A DNA stretch of 64,000 bases from an uncultured Bacteroidaceae bacterium (GCA_905234735.1 CAJOJA010000006.1:41972-105971), one strand, 5' to 3'; counted from the stretch's first letter, positions 46,092-54,171 are shown. Program-made: numbers and translations. The notes: generated by a model not told the origin, from the letters alone.

Positions 46092-46864
46092 AGGATCGCA
46101 TTGTCATCAAGGTTGGTAGCAACGTGCTGACGCGCCCCGACGGCAAACTCGACGTGACGCGTATGTCTGCCATCGTCGACCAGATAGCCTGGCTCCGGAG
46201 GCAGGACTACGAGGTGGTGTTGGTCAGTTCGGGTGCTGTGGCATCGGGGCGTGGCGAACTGCAGGTTGGCCACAGTCTCGACAGCGTGGAGCAGCGCCAG
46301 CTCTTCTCTGCCGTCGGGCAGGTGAAGCTTGTGGGTCTCTACTACGACCTCTTCCGCGAGTTTGGCATACACGTCGGTCAGGTGCTCACGACCAAAGAGA
46401 ATTTCCAGCCTGGCGAACAGTACGAGAACCAGCGAGCCTGTATGACGGTGATGCTGGGGAACGGTGTCTTGCCCATTGTGAATGAGAACGACACGGTCAG
46501 CGTGACCGAGCTGATGTTCACCGACAACGACGAACTTTCAGGCCTCATTGCAGAGATGGTTCAGGCTTCCGTGCTCGTGCTTCTGTCAAACATCGATGGT
46601 GTCTTCACGGCCCATCCCGACAGCCCCGAGGCCGAACTCATACGGCAGGTTGCCCCTGAGCGCGACCTTTCGGAGTACATCCGACCCGAACGCAGCGCCT
46701 TCGGACGAGGGGGCATGCACTCGAAATACCAGACCGCCAGTCGTCTGCAGCGAGCAGGCATCCGCGTGGTCATTGCCAACGGTGAGCGCGAAAACATCCT
46801 TGTTGACCTGATGGAGCGCCCTGCCGAAGTTCCCCATACTGAATTTATACCCGTATGCAATTGA
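46088..46864 (+). CDS. proB: Glutamate 5-kinase (short form without PUA domain)
   Basis: 258 residues. Amino-acid-kinase fold: IVIKVGSNVLTRPDGKLD at the start, LVSSGAVASGRGEL, NENDTVSVTELMFTDND, and GRGGMHSKYQTASRLQ for substrate and nucleotide binding. The C-terminal PUA domain present in E. coli ProB (367 aa) is absent, as in several short bacterial forms. It phosphorylates glutamate as the first step of proline synthesis. It overlaps proA by 10 bases. Confidence 0.95.
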   Translation: MKDRIVIKVGSNVLTRPDGKLDVTRMSAIVDQIAWLRRQDYEVVLVSSGAVASGRGELQVGHSLDSVEQRQLFSAVGQVKLVGLYYDLFREFGIHVGQVLTTKENFQPGEQYENQRACMTVMLGNGVLPIVNENDTVSVTELMFTDNDELSGLIAEMVQASVLVLLSNIDGVFTAHPDSPEAELIRQVAPERDLSEYIRPERSAFGRGGMHSKYQTASRLQRAGIRVVIANGERENILVDLMERPAEVPHTEFIPVCN

Positions 46865-48096
46865 AAGAAGTATTTGAACAAGTGAAGGCTGCCAGTCGTG
46901 GCTTGTCGCAGTTTACCGACGAACAGCGCAACCGTGCCTTGTTGGCCGTAGCAGACGACATCATCGTCCACGAGGACGAGCTGCTGGCGGCCAATGCCGA
47001 GGATTTGGTGCGCATGGATCCTTCGAATCCGCTCTACGACCGTCTGCGACTTACCCCCGAACGCCTCGAAGCCATTGCTGCCGACATGCGCAAGGTGGCC
47101 TCCCTGCCTTCACCGCTTGGGCGCGAGACGAACAGACGCACCCTGCCCAACGGCCTCCGGCTGCGGCGTGTGAGTGTGCCCTTTGGCGTAGTGGGCGTGG
47201 TGTACGAGGCCCGTCCCAATGTCACGTTCGATGTCTTTGCCCTTTGCCTGAAGAGCGGCAATGCCTGTGTGCTGAAGGGCGGACGCGATGCTTCCTCGTC
47301 CAATGAAAGGGCGGTGGAGCTCATCCAGACGACCTTGACCCGACTGGGGCTCAACCCGACCGTCGTGGCCTTGTTGCCAGCCACCCACGAGGCCACTGCC
47401 GAGATGCTTTCGGCCGTGGGCTACATCGATGTGTGCATTCCGCGTGGTGGTCGCCGACTGATAGATTTCGTACGCGACACGGCTCGTGTGCCTGTCATTG
47501 AGACAGGGGCCGGTGTGGTGAACACCTACTTCGACGAGGAGGCCGACCTGGAGATGGGCAAGGCCATCATCAAGAATGCCAAGACCCGTCGCGTCAGCGT
47601 CTGCAACGCCCTCGACTGCCTTTTAGTTCACAGAGGAAGACTGGATGATCTGGCCGACTTGGTGGGGCAGCTGGCGGAGCAGAACGTCATCATCTATGCC
47701 GACGAACGAGCATACGTTGCCCTTGAAAATAAGTATCCCTACCTGGAACACGCCACAGAGGAGAGCTACGGCACGGAGTTCATGGATTACAAAATGGCCT
47801 TGAAGATAGTGGACACGTTCGACGAGGCCCTGGACCACATTGCCCGTTACGGCAGCGGCCACAGCGAGTGCATCATCACCGACAACAGTGCCTTTGCCCG
47901 TGAGTTCCAGGCCTGTGTCGATGCTGCCTGTGTCTATTGGAACGCCCCCACTTCGTTTACCGACGGGGCACAGTTCGGCCTGGGAGCCGAGATAGGCATC
48001 AGCACCCAGAAACTCGGTCCGCGCGGTCCCATGGGGCTGGAGGAACTGACCACCTACAAGTGGCTCATCGACGGCGAGGGGCAGGTGCGAGCATAA
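46855..48096 (+). CDS. proA: Glutamate-5-semialdehyde dehydrogenase (gamma-glutamyl phosphate reductase)
   Basis: 413 residues, aldehyde-dehydrogenase fold. Key blocks: VPFGVVGVVYEARPNVTFDV, SGNACVLKGGRDASSSN, VIETGAGVVNTYFD, the catalytic Cys in RRVSVCNALDCLLVH, and the C-terminal ELTTYKW. It reduces gamma-glutamyl phosphate to the semialdehyde that cyclises to P5C. It works on the ProB product and overlaps proB. Confidence 0.96.
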   Translation: MQLKEVFEQVKAASRGLSQFTDEQRNRALLAVADDIIVHEDELLAANAEDLVRMDPSNPLYDRLRLTPERLEAIAADMRKVASLPSPLGRETNRRTLPNGLRLRRVSVPFGVVGVVYEARPNVTFDVFALCLKSGNACVLKGGRDASSSNERAVELIQTTLTRLGLNPTVVALLPATHEATAEMLSAVGYIDVCIPRGGRRLIDFVRDTARVPVIETGAGVVNTYFDEEADLEMGKAIIKNAKTRRVSVCNALDCLLVHRGRLDDLADLVGQLAEQNVIIYADERAYVALENKYPYLEHATEESYGTEFMDYKMALKIVDTFDEALDHIARYGSGHSECIITDNSAFAREFQACVDAACVYWNAPTSFTDGAQFGLGAEIGISTQKLGPRGPMGLEELTTYKWLIDGEGQVRA

Positions 48097-48135
48097 CTTG
48101 CACAATTTACAATGAAAGGTTAAAAATTAAAAGAG

Positions 48136-49095
48136 ATGAAATCCTTTATCAACGTACAGGACATCGGTCCGCTGGAAAAGGCCTTGGCCGAAGCATTTGA
48201 GATAAAGAACGACCGTTACAAGTATCAGCACCTGGGCCGCAACAAGACCCTGATGATGATATTCTTCAACAACTCCCTGCGTACGCGCCTCAGTACGCAG
48301 AAGGCAGCCATGAATCTGGGCATGAACGTCATCGTGCTTGATGTCAACGCTGGCGCCTGGAAACTGGAGACCGAGCGTGGCGTCATCATGAACGGCGACA
48401 AGTCTGAACACCTCCTGGAGGCCATTCCCGTCATGGGTTGCTATTGCGACCTCATCGGTGTGCGCTCCTTTGCCGGACTCACCGATCGCGAGTACGACTA
48501 TGCCGAGACCGTCCTCAACCAGTTCATCCGATACAGCGGCAAACCCGTCTTTGCGATGGAGACAGCCACCGTTCACCCTCTGCAGGCCTTTGCCGACCTC
48601 ATAACCGTTGAAGAATATAAGGGGCAAGGGCGACCGAAGGTCGTACTCACCTGGGCTCCTCATTGCCGTGCGCTGCCGCAGGCCGTGCCCAACTCCTTCG
48701 CCCAGTGGATGAATGCCGCCGACGTCGACCTGGTCATCACCCACCCTGAGGGCTACGAGCTCGACCCGCAGTTTGTGGGTTCGGCCCGTGTCGAGTATGA
48801 CCAGCGTAAGGCACTCGAGGGGGCAGACTTCGTCTACGCCAAAAACTGGAGCAATCCGGGCGTCACCAATCCCGCTGACTACGGAAAGATAACCTGCGAG
48901 GATATGTCGTGGACCATTGACACGGAACACATGTCGTGGACCAACAACGGCAAGTTCATGCATTGTCTGCCCGTTCGTCGTGGTCTCATCGTGACGGATG
49001 ATGTCATCGAGAGTCCCAACAGCATCGTCATCCCCGAAGCTGCCAACCGCGAAATCTCCTGTTCCGTAGTGCTCAAGCGCATGCTTGAAGCCTAA
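48136..49095 (+). CDS. argF': N-succinylornithine carbamoyltransferase
   Basis: 319 residues. Carbamoyl-phosphate site NNSLRTRLSTQKAAMNLG (Ser47-Arg49-Thr50-Arg51), Trp75 in AGAWKLE as in the acetyl-/succinyl-ornithine enzymes, the HPLQAFAD motif, and the C-terminal FMHCLPVRRG loop. These features separate it from ordinary ornithine transcarbamylase and match the Bacteroides fragilis succinyl-specific enzyme in numbering. Residue 90, which in B. fragilis is the specificity Pro (Glu in acetylornithine enzymes), is Ser here. A small residue there should still favour the succinyl group. It is the last gene of the arg-pro cluster. Confidence 0.9.
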   Translation: MKSFINVQDIGPLEKALAEAFEIKNDRYKYQHLGRNKTLMMIFFNNSLRTRLSTQKAAMNLGMNVIVLDVNAGAWKLETERGVIMNGDKSEHLLEAIPVMGCYCDLIGVRSFAGLTDREYDYAETVLNQFIRYSGKPVFAMETATVHPLQAFADLITVEEYKGQGRPKVVLTWAPHCRALPQAVPNSFAQWMNAADVDLVITHPEGYELDPQFVGSARVEYDQRKALEGADFVYAKNWSNPGVTNPADYGKITCEDMSWTIDTEHMSWTNNGKFMHCLPVRRGLIVTDDVIESPNSIVIPEAANREISCSVVLKRMLEA

Positions 49096-49125
49096 CGACT
49101 TTTTTCTCCATTAAAGGGGGAGTTT

Positions 49126-49189
49126 GTGTCACACGTGACACGGGTCTGTTCCATACGTAGGAAAAGCTTGTGTCACGCGTGACACAAGC
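49126..49189. repeat. Interspersed dyad TTGTGTCA-N4-TGACACAA, copies 2 and 3
   Basis: Copy 2 at 49126-49141 (arms GTGTCA/TGACAC around CACG). Copy 3 at 49166-49189 is a perfect 24-base palindrome with arm GCTTGTGTCACG. They are 24 bases apart, just after argF', and share the core with 11644-11667. Confidence 0.75.
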
Positions 49190-49202
49190 CTAGGCTACAC
49201 GA

Positions 49203-49271
49203 AGCATCGCGCGATGCTATACGTTGGGGAGGTACTATGAGGGAGCGAGACTTGTCCCGCTCCCTCATAGT
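49203..49271. repeat. Two further palindromes after argF'
   Basis: AGCATCGCGCGATGCT (49203-49218) is a perfect 16-base palindrome. At 49234-49247 / 49258-49271 the arms ACTATGAGGGAGCG and CGCTCCCTCATAGT form a perfect 14-bp stem with a 10-base loop. T-rich but interrupted sequence follows, so the second may end transcription from either side. Confidence 0.65.
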
Positions 49272-49279
49272 GATTGTTT

Positions 49280-49472
49280 CTACTTTGTTTTCCTGATAAT
49301 GACCTTTTGTCCGTGATGGATATATACACCCGGTTGTGCAGGCTTACGGGCAATCTTGAAGCCTTGCAGCGTCCACCAGTCGGATGGCTATCGTCATGTT
49401 ATTCGGATAGAGACCTAAGGACACAGGCTTGAAGATGCGCAGGTTTTCAGGAGCACACTGTTGTGCTGCCAT
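49280..49472 (-). pseudogene. Remnant of a surface/secreted protein C-terminus
   Basis: On the minus strand the bases before 49280 encode WWTLQGFKIARKPAQPGVYI followed by HHGQKVIIRKTK and a stop. This resembles the C-terminal sorting-type tail (G-W-x-T-L-x-G ... P-G-V/I-Y-I-x-x-G-x-K-V-I-I-R/K) of Prevotella/Bacteroidota secreted proteins. A stop lies just upstream in that frame. The preceding part (MAAQQCAPENLRIFKPVSLG, then LYPNNMTIAIR) continues in another frame, so a frameshift separates the two. No complete gene is present. The parent family cannot be named. Confidence 0.45.
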
Positions 49473-49506
49473 GCACTCAAATCACAGTATGGTATCCCAA
49501 AAATAT

Positions 49507-49731
49507 CTAATCCATCTTCTTGTCGCTGAACTTTTTAGCAGTAGACCGATCCTTCAGGTAATTGGCAAAGATGCGGGCGGCACTTTCGACCTTGGCAGCA
49601 CAGGGGCGCGATTTGTAGTACTCGGCGGTTCGGGCGGAAGCAACAAAGCTGTTGGGAGTCCTTGTATAGCCTTTGAGCCCCAGAATCTCTGCACAAGTTT
49701 TATCCAATATACTGCATAATGATGTCGGCAA
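49507..49731 (-). CDS. Possible small protein of unknown function
   Basis: 74 residues (MPTSLCSILDKTCAEILGLK...), overlapping the last 32 bases of the cytidylate-kinase-like gene. The segment SARTAEYYKSRPCAAKVESA is fairly protein-like and could be the end of a larger decayed gene. No domain or neighbour supports a function. It may equally be chance or debris next to the pseudogene remnant at 49280. Confidence 0.25.
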   Translation of the reverse strand: MPTSLCSILDKTCAEILGLKGYTRTPNSFVASARTAEYYKSRPCAAKVESAARIFANYLKDRSTAKKFSDKKMD

Positions 49732-50338
49732 TTTCCTCCTCCGTCTTGCCGTCGGCGGTGATGACGAGTTGGTAGTTGCGGGTGTCGTAACGCGAGGTGC
49801 CGGTGTATTTCTTTACGTAGTTCTCGCGCATCTTGTCCACGTGCTCAATGGTCTTGCGGGCCTTGTCGGCGGTCATCTCCTGCTTGCGGGCCACGCGTTC
49901 CACGCGGTAGTCCATCGAGGCCTGGATGAGGATGCTCAGGTGGTTGGGATGGTCGCGGAATACGTGGAAGCCGCTGCGACCAGCCACAATGCACGACTTT
50001 TCAACGGCGAGGTCCTGTAGTATCAGCGTCTCGGTCTTGAACATCTCATCGGTGGTCAACAGGTCGGGTGCGTCGCCCCTCTGCGGCAGGTAGTAGTCCA
50101 TGCTCATGCCTGCATCTATCTTCAGGATACGCTCCACGTCGGCCAACCAGCTGTGCTTGCGGCCTTTCAGCCGCTCAATCTCTGCGGTGGTGAGGTTATA
50201 CTTCTCCTGCAAAGCTTTGATGACGGCCTTGTCGTAGAAAGGCACGCCCAGTTTCTCTGCCAACAGGCGGCCGATGGTGCGTCCGCCGCTTCCTAACTCT
50301 CGGTTAATCGTGATTACAAATTGCTCGTTCTTGTTCAT
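49700..50338 (-). CDS. Cytidylate-kinase-like protein
   Basis: 212 residues of the Cytidylate_kin2 family. The nucleotide loop is the family variant ITINRELGSGGRTIGRLLAE (R-x-x-G-S-G-G instead of the Walker GxxxxGK). VIKALQEKYNLT, the lid-like RVERVARKQEMTADKARKTI with basic residues, and NYQLVITADG follow. A true CMP kinase role is uncertain, because these proteins occur beside normal cmk and their substrate is mostly unknown. It is the last gene of the alarmone/partner-switch operon, 24 bases after the ABC importer. A nucleotide or nucleoside substrate would suit an operon that makes and breaks (p)ppGpp. Confidence 0.85.
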   Translation of the reverse strand: MNKNEQFVITINRELGSGGRTIGRLLAEKLGVPFYDKAVIKALQEKYNLTTAEIERLKGRKHSWLADVERILKIDAGMSMDYYLPQRGDAPDLLTTDEMFKTETLILQDLAVEKSCIVAGRSGFHVFRDHPNHLSILIQASMDYRVERVARKQEMTADKARKTIEHVDKMRENYVKKYTGTSRYDTRNYQLVITADGKTEEEIADIIMQYIG

Positions 50339-50362
50339 TTTCGTTTTATTTACAGTTATTAA

Positions 50363-53071
50363 TTATATAATCAGTTTCACGCGGAAACCTCGCTTGGTGG
50401 GCTCCTCTATTACTTGTTGGCACTGCCTGGAGAGCTCCCTGCGCTGTGCGTCGGTCAGCGGTGTGGCGGTCATCTGCTCCACCATGAAGTCGAGGGCGGT
50501 GATGCCCGACTGTTCGCTGTGGGTGATGCGGACGGTGATGGGGCGATACTGGGCCATCACGTCGTCGAGCATCTTGTCCGTCAGCTGCTCAGCTGTTTCC
50601 TGCTTCCCGGCAATACCGTACTTGTGGCAGAAGGCGGCGATGGCCGAATGCATGCCCAGGAAGTCGAAGTCGGGGTCCTTGATTTCGAACACCTCCTTGC
50701 AGATGCGCTGGATGAAGGCCTTGGTGGCACTGTGGACGGGCGACTCGAAGATCTGCTCGGGCGAGCCGTCCTCGTGGATGTAGCCGTCGTACATGAAGAA
50801 GATGCGCGTCGAGACATCGCGGGCGAATTTCATCTCATGGGTGACGATGAGCATGGTCATACCCTCCTTCGCCAACTGGCGGATGACGCTGAGCACCTCG
50901 CCCACCATCGTCGGGTCGAGAGCCGACGTAGGTTCGTCAAAGAGGATGACGTCGGGCTTCATGGCCAGGGCGCGGGCGATGGCCACACGCTGTTTCTGTC
51001 CGCCGGAGAGACTTGACGGATAGACGTCGGCCTTCTCGGCCAGTCCCACCTTGCGCAGCAGTGCCACCCCCTCCTTGCGTGCCTCTTCCTCAGGCTCATG
51101 GCGCAGTTGGCAGGGCGCAAAGATGACGTTCTCCAGTACGGTCTTGTGCTCGAAGAGGTTGAACGACTGGAACACCATGCCCATCTTCTGGCGCAGCCGA
51201 TTGACGTGATATCCTTTGGCCAGAATGTCCTCGCCATCGATGACGATACTGCCGCCGGTGGGTTGTTCCAGCAAATTCAGACAGCGCAGGAAGGTGCTCT
51301 TGCCCGTGCCCGAAGGACCGATGATGGAGATGACCTCGCCGCGATGCACTTCCGTATTGATGTCGCGCAAGACATCAAGCGAGCCGTAGCTTTTCTTGAG
51401 ATGGAGAAGCTTCACCCCTGACCCCTCTCCAAAGGGTGAGGGGAGTGGAATGTTGTGTAATTTCTTTTTCCTCCAGTCAATTAGCCATACCCCACCTCCT
51501 ATTATTATAATAAGGATAGCCACACCCCACCAGAGGTAATTATTCCCCTCGCCCTTTGGAGAGGGGCTGGGGGTGAGGCTTTCTCCTTTTCGAGTAAGCA
51601 GCACGATGTGCGAATCGATATAGCCGTCGGAGAACAGCACCTGCTTCTGTCGCTCTTCGGTGATGCTGATAGCTCCCATGGCCATGTCGGCCTTGCCCGT
51701 CTGCACGGCGGGTATCTGTGCAGCGAAGTCCATGATGAGGTACTCCAGTTGCCAGTTACGTCGGTTGGCCCATTCCGTCAGCAGTTCCGGCTCCAGACCC
51801 GATGGTTTTCCGGAGTTGATGAAATTGAACGGAGGCATGGCCGGGTAGGTGGCCACGCGCAGGGTGCGCCCTGTGCCGCGTTGTTGGGGTATAGCCATGG
51901 CCGAGGGGTCGTCGGCATTGCTCCAGCGATCCAGAATCTGCTGGTAGGTGCCGTCGCGTCGGATTTCGGCCAGGAAACTATTGAAGTCCTGTTGCAATTC
52001 GGTGTTGTCAAGCCGGTAACAGGCTCCTATCGGGATCGGCGTAAGCCCTGCGCCCACTGAGTCCACCTTTTCAAGCAGATCCTTGTTGAACAACAGCGTC
52101 AGGCTCTCACTACCCGCTGCATCTACCTTGCCGTTCTCCAAGGCTGCCAGCAGGTCGGTCTGACTGGCCATGCGCAGGATGTTGGCATCGGGAGCCATGT
52201 CGGTCACGGCAATGTCCTGTATGCTGCCGATAATCACAGCAACATTCTTACCGGTAAGCGCCTGAAATGCCGGCGGAACATCCGACGGTCCGTAAGTGTG
52301 GGTGGCAGTTTTGCCACCACCATCCGCTAATGAGGGCACATAGCCCACCATGCCAAACAATGTCAGCGCCACAGCCGCAGCGATAGCTTTCACGCGCTTG
52401 CGCTGAACGAGACTCTGGAGCAGGAGTCCGATGAACCATGCCATGAGGAAATAGATGATGGCCGTCACAATGAGCGGGAAGAAGGCGTCGAACGTGCGCG
52501 AACGTATCAGGTCGGAGGCGCGCGTCATGTCGGCCACGGCGATATAGCCCACGATGCTTGTGCCCTTCAGCAGACTCACCACCTCGCCCTGATAGACGGG
52601 CATCACCGACCTGACCACCTGTGGCAGCACAATCTTGAAGAACGTCTGTCTTGGTGTGAACCCCAATGCTAATCCCGCTTCCGTCTGTCCGCGGTCGATG
52701 CTCTGGATGGTGGTGCGCAGCATCTCGCTGATGTAGGCCGCCGTGTTCATGGCGAAGGTGACGATGGCCACCACGGTACCCGTAGCATCCAGCGGCGCCA
52801 TTACCACGTAGTACATCAGCATGAGCAGCACCAGCACGGGTGTGCCGCGCATCAGATCGATATACACCTTGGCCACTTGCTGCAGCCACCGGTGGCGGCT
52901 CATGCGCATCCAGCATACCAGTCCGCCCAGCAACGTGCCCAGCAGGGCGGCGCAGAGCGTAATCAGCAGCGTCACCTGCAGTCCGTCGAGAATCATCTTG
53001 TAGCGATTCTCCACAATCAGGTTGTTGCTAAAACTCTCGGTGAAGGAATCTATCAGATTCTGTGCTGTCAT
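50363..53071 (-). CDS. Single-chain ABC amino-acid-type importer: permease, binding domain and ATPase on one polypeptide
   Basis: 902 residues. Domains: HisM/GlnP-type permease (~20-225, five helices, coupling loop EAGLALGFTPRQTFFKIVLP); a sixth helix ~228-245; periplasmic binding-protein region ~260-497; a seventh helix ~510-532; GlnQ-type ATPase ~550-785 (Walker A GPSGTGKST, Q-loop VFQSFNLF, signature LSGGQKQR, Walker B VILFDEP, switch THE); and a ~115-residue C-terminal extension. The binding region is in reversed order: the lobe-2 half (LTGKNVAVIIGS... to DGTYQQILDRW) comes before the lobe-1 half (LRVATYPAMPPFNF ... YIDSHIVLLTRKG), a circular permutation. Topology still works: five helices with C-terminus inside, helix 6 out, binding domain outside, helix 7 in, ATPase inside. 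Repeat-derived peptides TPSPSPKGEG and PLPSPFGEGSG flank helix 7. Ligand unknown; probably a polar amino acid. Confidence 0.88.
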   Translation of the reverse strand: MTAQNLIDSFTESFSNNLIVENRYKMILDGLQVTLLITLCAALLGTLLGGLVCWMRMSRHRWLQQVAKVYIDLMRGTPVLVLLMLMYYVVMAPLDATGTVVAIVTFAMNTAAYISEMLRTTIQSIDRGQTEAGLALGFTPRQTFFKIVLPQVVRSVMPVYQGEVVSLLKGTSIVGYIAVADMTRASDLIRSRTFDAFFPLIVTAIIYFLMAWFIGLLLQSLVQRKRVKAIAAAVALTLFGMVGYVPSLADGGGKTATHTYGPSDVPPAFQALTGKNVAVIIGSIQDIAVTDMAPDANILRMASQTDLLAALENGKVDAAGSESLTLLFNKDLLEKVDSVGAGLTPIPIGACYRLDNTELQQDFNSFLAEIRRDGTYQQILDRWSNADDPSAMAIPQQRGTGRTLRVATYPAMPPFNFINSGKPSGLEPELLTEWANRRNWQLEYLIMDFAAQIPAVQTGKADMAMGAISITEERQKQVLFSDGYIDSHIVLLTRKGESLTPSPSPKGEGNNYLWWGVAILIIIIGGGVWLIDWRKKKLHNIPLPSPFGEGSGVKLLHLKKSYGSLDVLRDINTEVHRGEVISIIGPSGTGKSTFLRCLNLLEQPTGGSIVIDGEDILAKGYHVNRLRQKMGMVFQSFNLFEHKTVLENVIFAPCQLRHEPEEEARKEGVALLRKVGLAEKADVYPSSLSGGQKQRVAIARALAMKPDVILFDEPTSALDPTMVGEVLSVIRQLAKEGMTMLIVTHEMKFARDVSTRIFFMYDGYIHEDGSPEQIFESPVHSATKAFIQRICKEVFEIKDPDFDFLGMHSAIAAFCHKYGIAGKQETAEQLTDKMLDDVMAQYRPITVRITHSEQSGITALDFMVEQMTATPLTDAQRRELSRQCQQVIEEPTKRGFRVKLII
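51412..51579. repeat. Inverted pair of CCCTCTCCAAAGGG-type repeats inside the ABC importer gene
   Basis: Copy A (51412-51447) and copy B (51544-51579) are near-identical inverted copies of an interspersed palindromic repeat (core CCCCTCTCCAAAGGGTGAGG). They are separated by 96 bases that encode transmembrane helix 7. The whole span is 168 bases, exactly 56 codons, so the frame is kept. They translate as SLTPSPSPKGEG on one side and IPLPSPFGEGSGV on the other. The pattern resembles a MITE-like element or two repeat insertions in a linker. Confidence 0.75.
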
Positions 53072-53114
53072 CTTATTTATGGCTTTGTGTTGTTCAAAAC
53101 AGATACAAGTCTCA

Positions 53115-54164
53115 TTATTGCATAAACTGCAGTGTCTTGGCCTGTTCCATCATCATGTCGGCCAACATGCCGTTGGCATCGCTCTCACCATTAATGAGGT
53201 CGTAGAGCGATTTCAGGCCGTCGCGCCCGCCATTGTGCTTCAGCACATGTACCAGACAGAGGTACTGTAGGGCGGTGTTCGACGAGAGGATGTCGAGGTC
53301 GGTGATGGCCAGCTGCGAGAGTGCCAGTTGGTGGGCATCGTCGCTGTTTTCGTCGATGAAACGCTGTACGTCGCCAAGGCTTTCCAGTCCGAAGGATTCG
53401 AGCACGGGCAGATAGACCATCATCGATACGGGCCAGATTTCGGCTTGGTTGACGGCTGCAATGCGTTTATTCAGACGGTCGAAGGGCTGCAGTTCGAGAT
53501 AACTGCGGAACGTGTCGCACGACAGCGGTACGTCGTCAAGCTGTCCGTTCTTCACCAGTGCCAGTGTCTGGCGGCGGTAATTGGTGAGCACGATGCGCAG
53601 GCGGCTGAACTCGTCGTCCATCAGTTCCATCATGCCAGCCAGACGGTTGAACTGCCGCAGATACACGTCGGGAATCTTCACGTCGCCCTTGTAGCCAGTG
53701 TCGTGTTCGATGGTGGACCATACATGCTGAAGGGCTGTACGCATCTGCAACTCGAAGCGCGGGCCACCGGTTTTGAGTCGGCAAATATAGTGCAGGGAGT
53801 TGTAGCCGAAGGAGTCCAGTTTGTGCAGTTTTCGCTTGTCGACGCTCTCCTGCCAGTCTATATCGAAGACGCGCTTGGCAATGGCCGCCACCTTGTCCAC
53901 CTCGTCGGTATAGAAGGTGATGACGCGCAGGCCCACGAGGTCGGTGATGTCATCGATGCTCCTGTACTTCGCGCCCTTCAGCTCCAACTTTCCGGCCAGC
54001 GACTTCTCGGTCTTCACCCTGTGCTCCATGGCCGTGATGTAGATATCCTGTTCACGTAAAGCGTGGCGCAACTGGTTGCTGGCCTCGTCGGCCAACTGCT
54101 GCAGTGTGGGACGCAGCTCGCGGTACTGCCGCAGCAGCATCTCGCCATGTGGATCAAGATTCAT
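53115..54164 (-). CDS. Small alarmone synthetase (RelA/SpoT synthetase domain) with helical C-terminus
   Basis: 349 residues from the ATG of MNLDPHGEMLLRQYR; a longer frame reads back into the STAS gene and is rejected. The synthetase domain covers ~25-200: HRVKTEKSLAGKLELKGAKY, IDDITDLVGLRVITFYTDE, FGYNSLHYICRL and FELQMRTALQHVWSTIEHDTGYK carry the conserved Arg/Lys, Asp and Glu residues for pyrophosphate transfer from ATP to GDP/GTP. No HD, TGS or ACT domain, so it is not a long RSH. A further ~150-residue helical region of unknown role follows. It lies 7 bases after the STAS gene and shares an operon with an HD-type hydrolase, which would close a (p)ppGpp cycle. Confidence 0.9.
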   Translation of the reverse strand: MNLDPHGEMLLRQYRELRPTLQQLADEASNQLRHALREQDIYITAMEHRVKTEKSLAGKLELKGAKYRSIDDITDLVGLRVITFYTDEVDKVAAIAKRVFDIDWQESVDKRKLHKLDSFGYNSLHYICRLKTGGPRFELQMRTALQHVWSTIEHDTGYKGDVKIPDVYLRQFNRLAGMMELMDDEFSRLRIVLTNYRRQTLALVKNGQLDDVPLSCDTFRSYLELQPFDRLNKRIAAVNQAEIWPVSMMVYLPVLESFGLESLGDVQRFIDENSDDAHQLALSQLAITDLDILSSNTALQYLCLVHVLKHNGGRDGLKSLYDLINGESDANGMLADMMMEQAKTLQFMQ

Positions 54165-54171
54165 ATACTCT

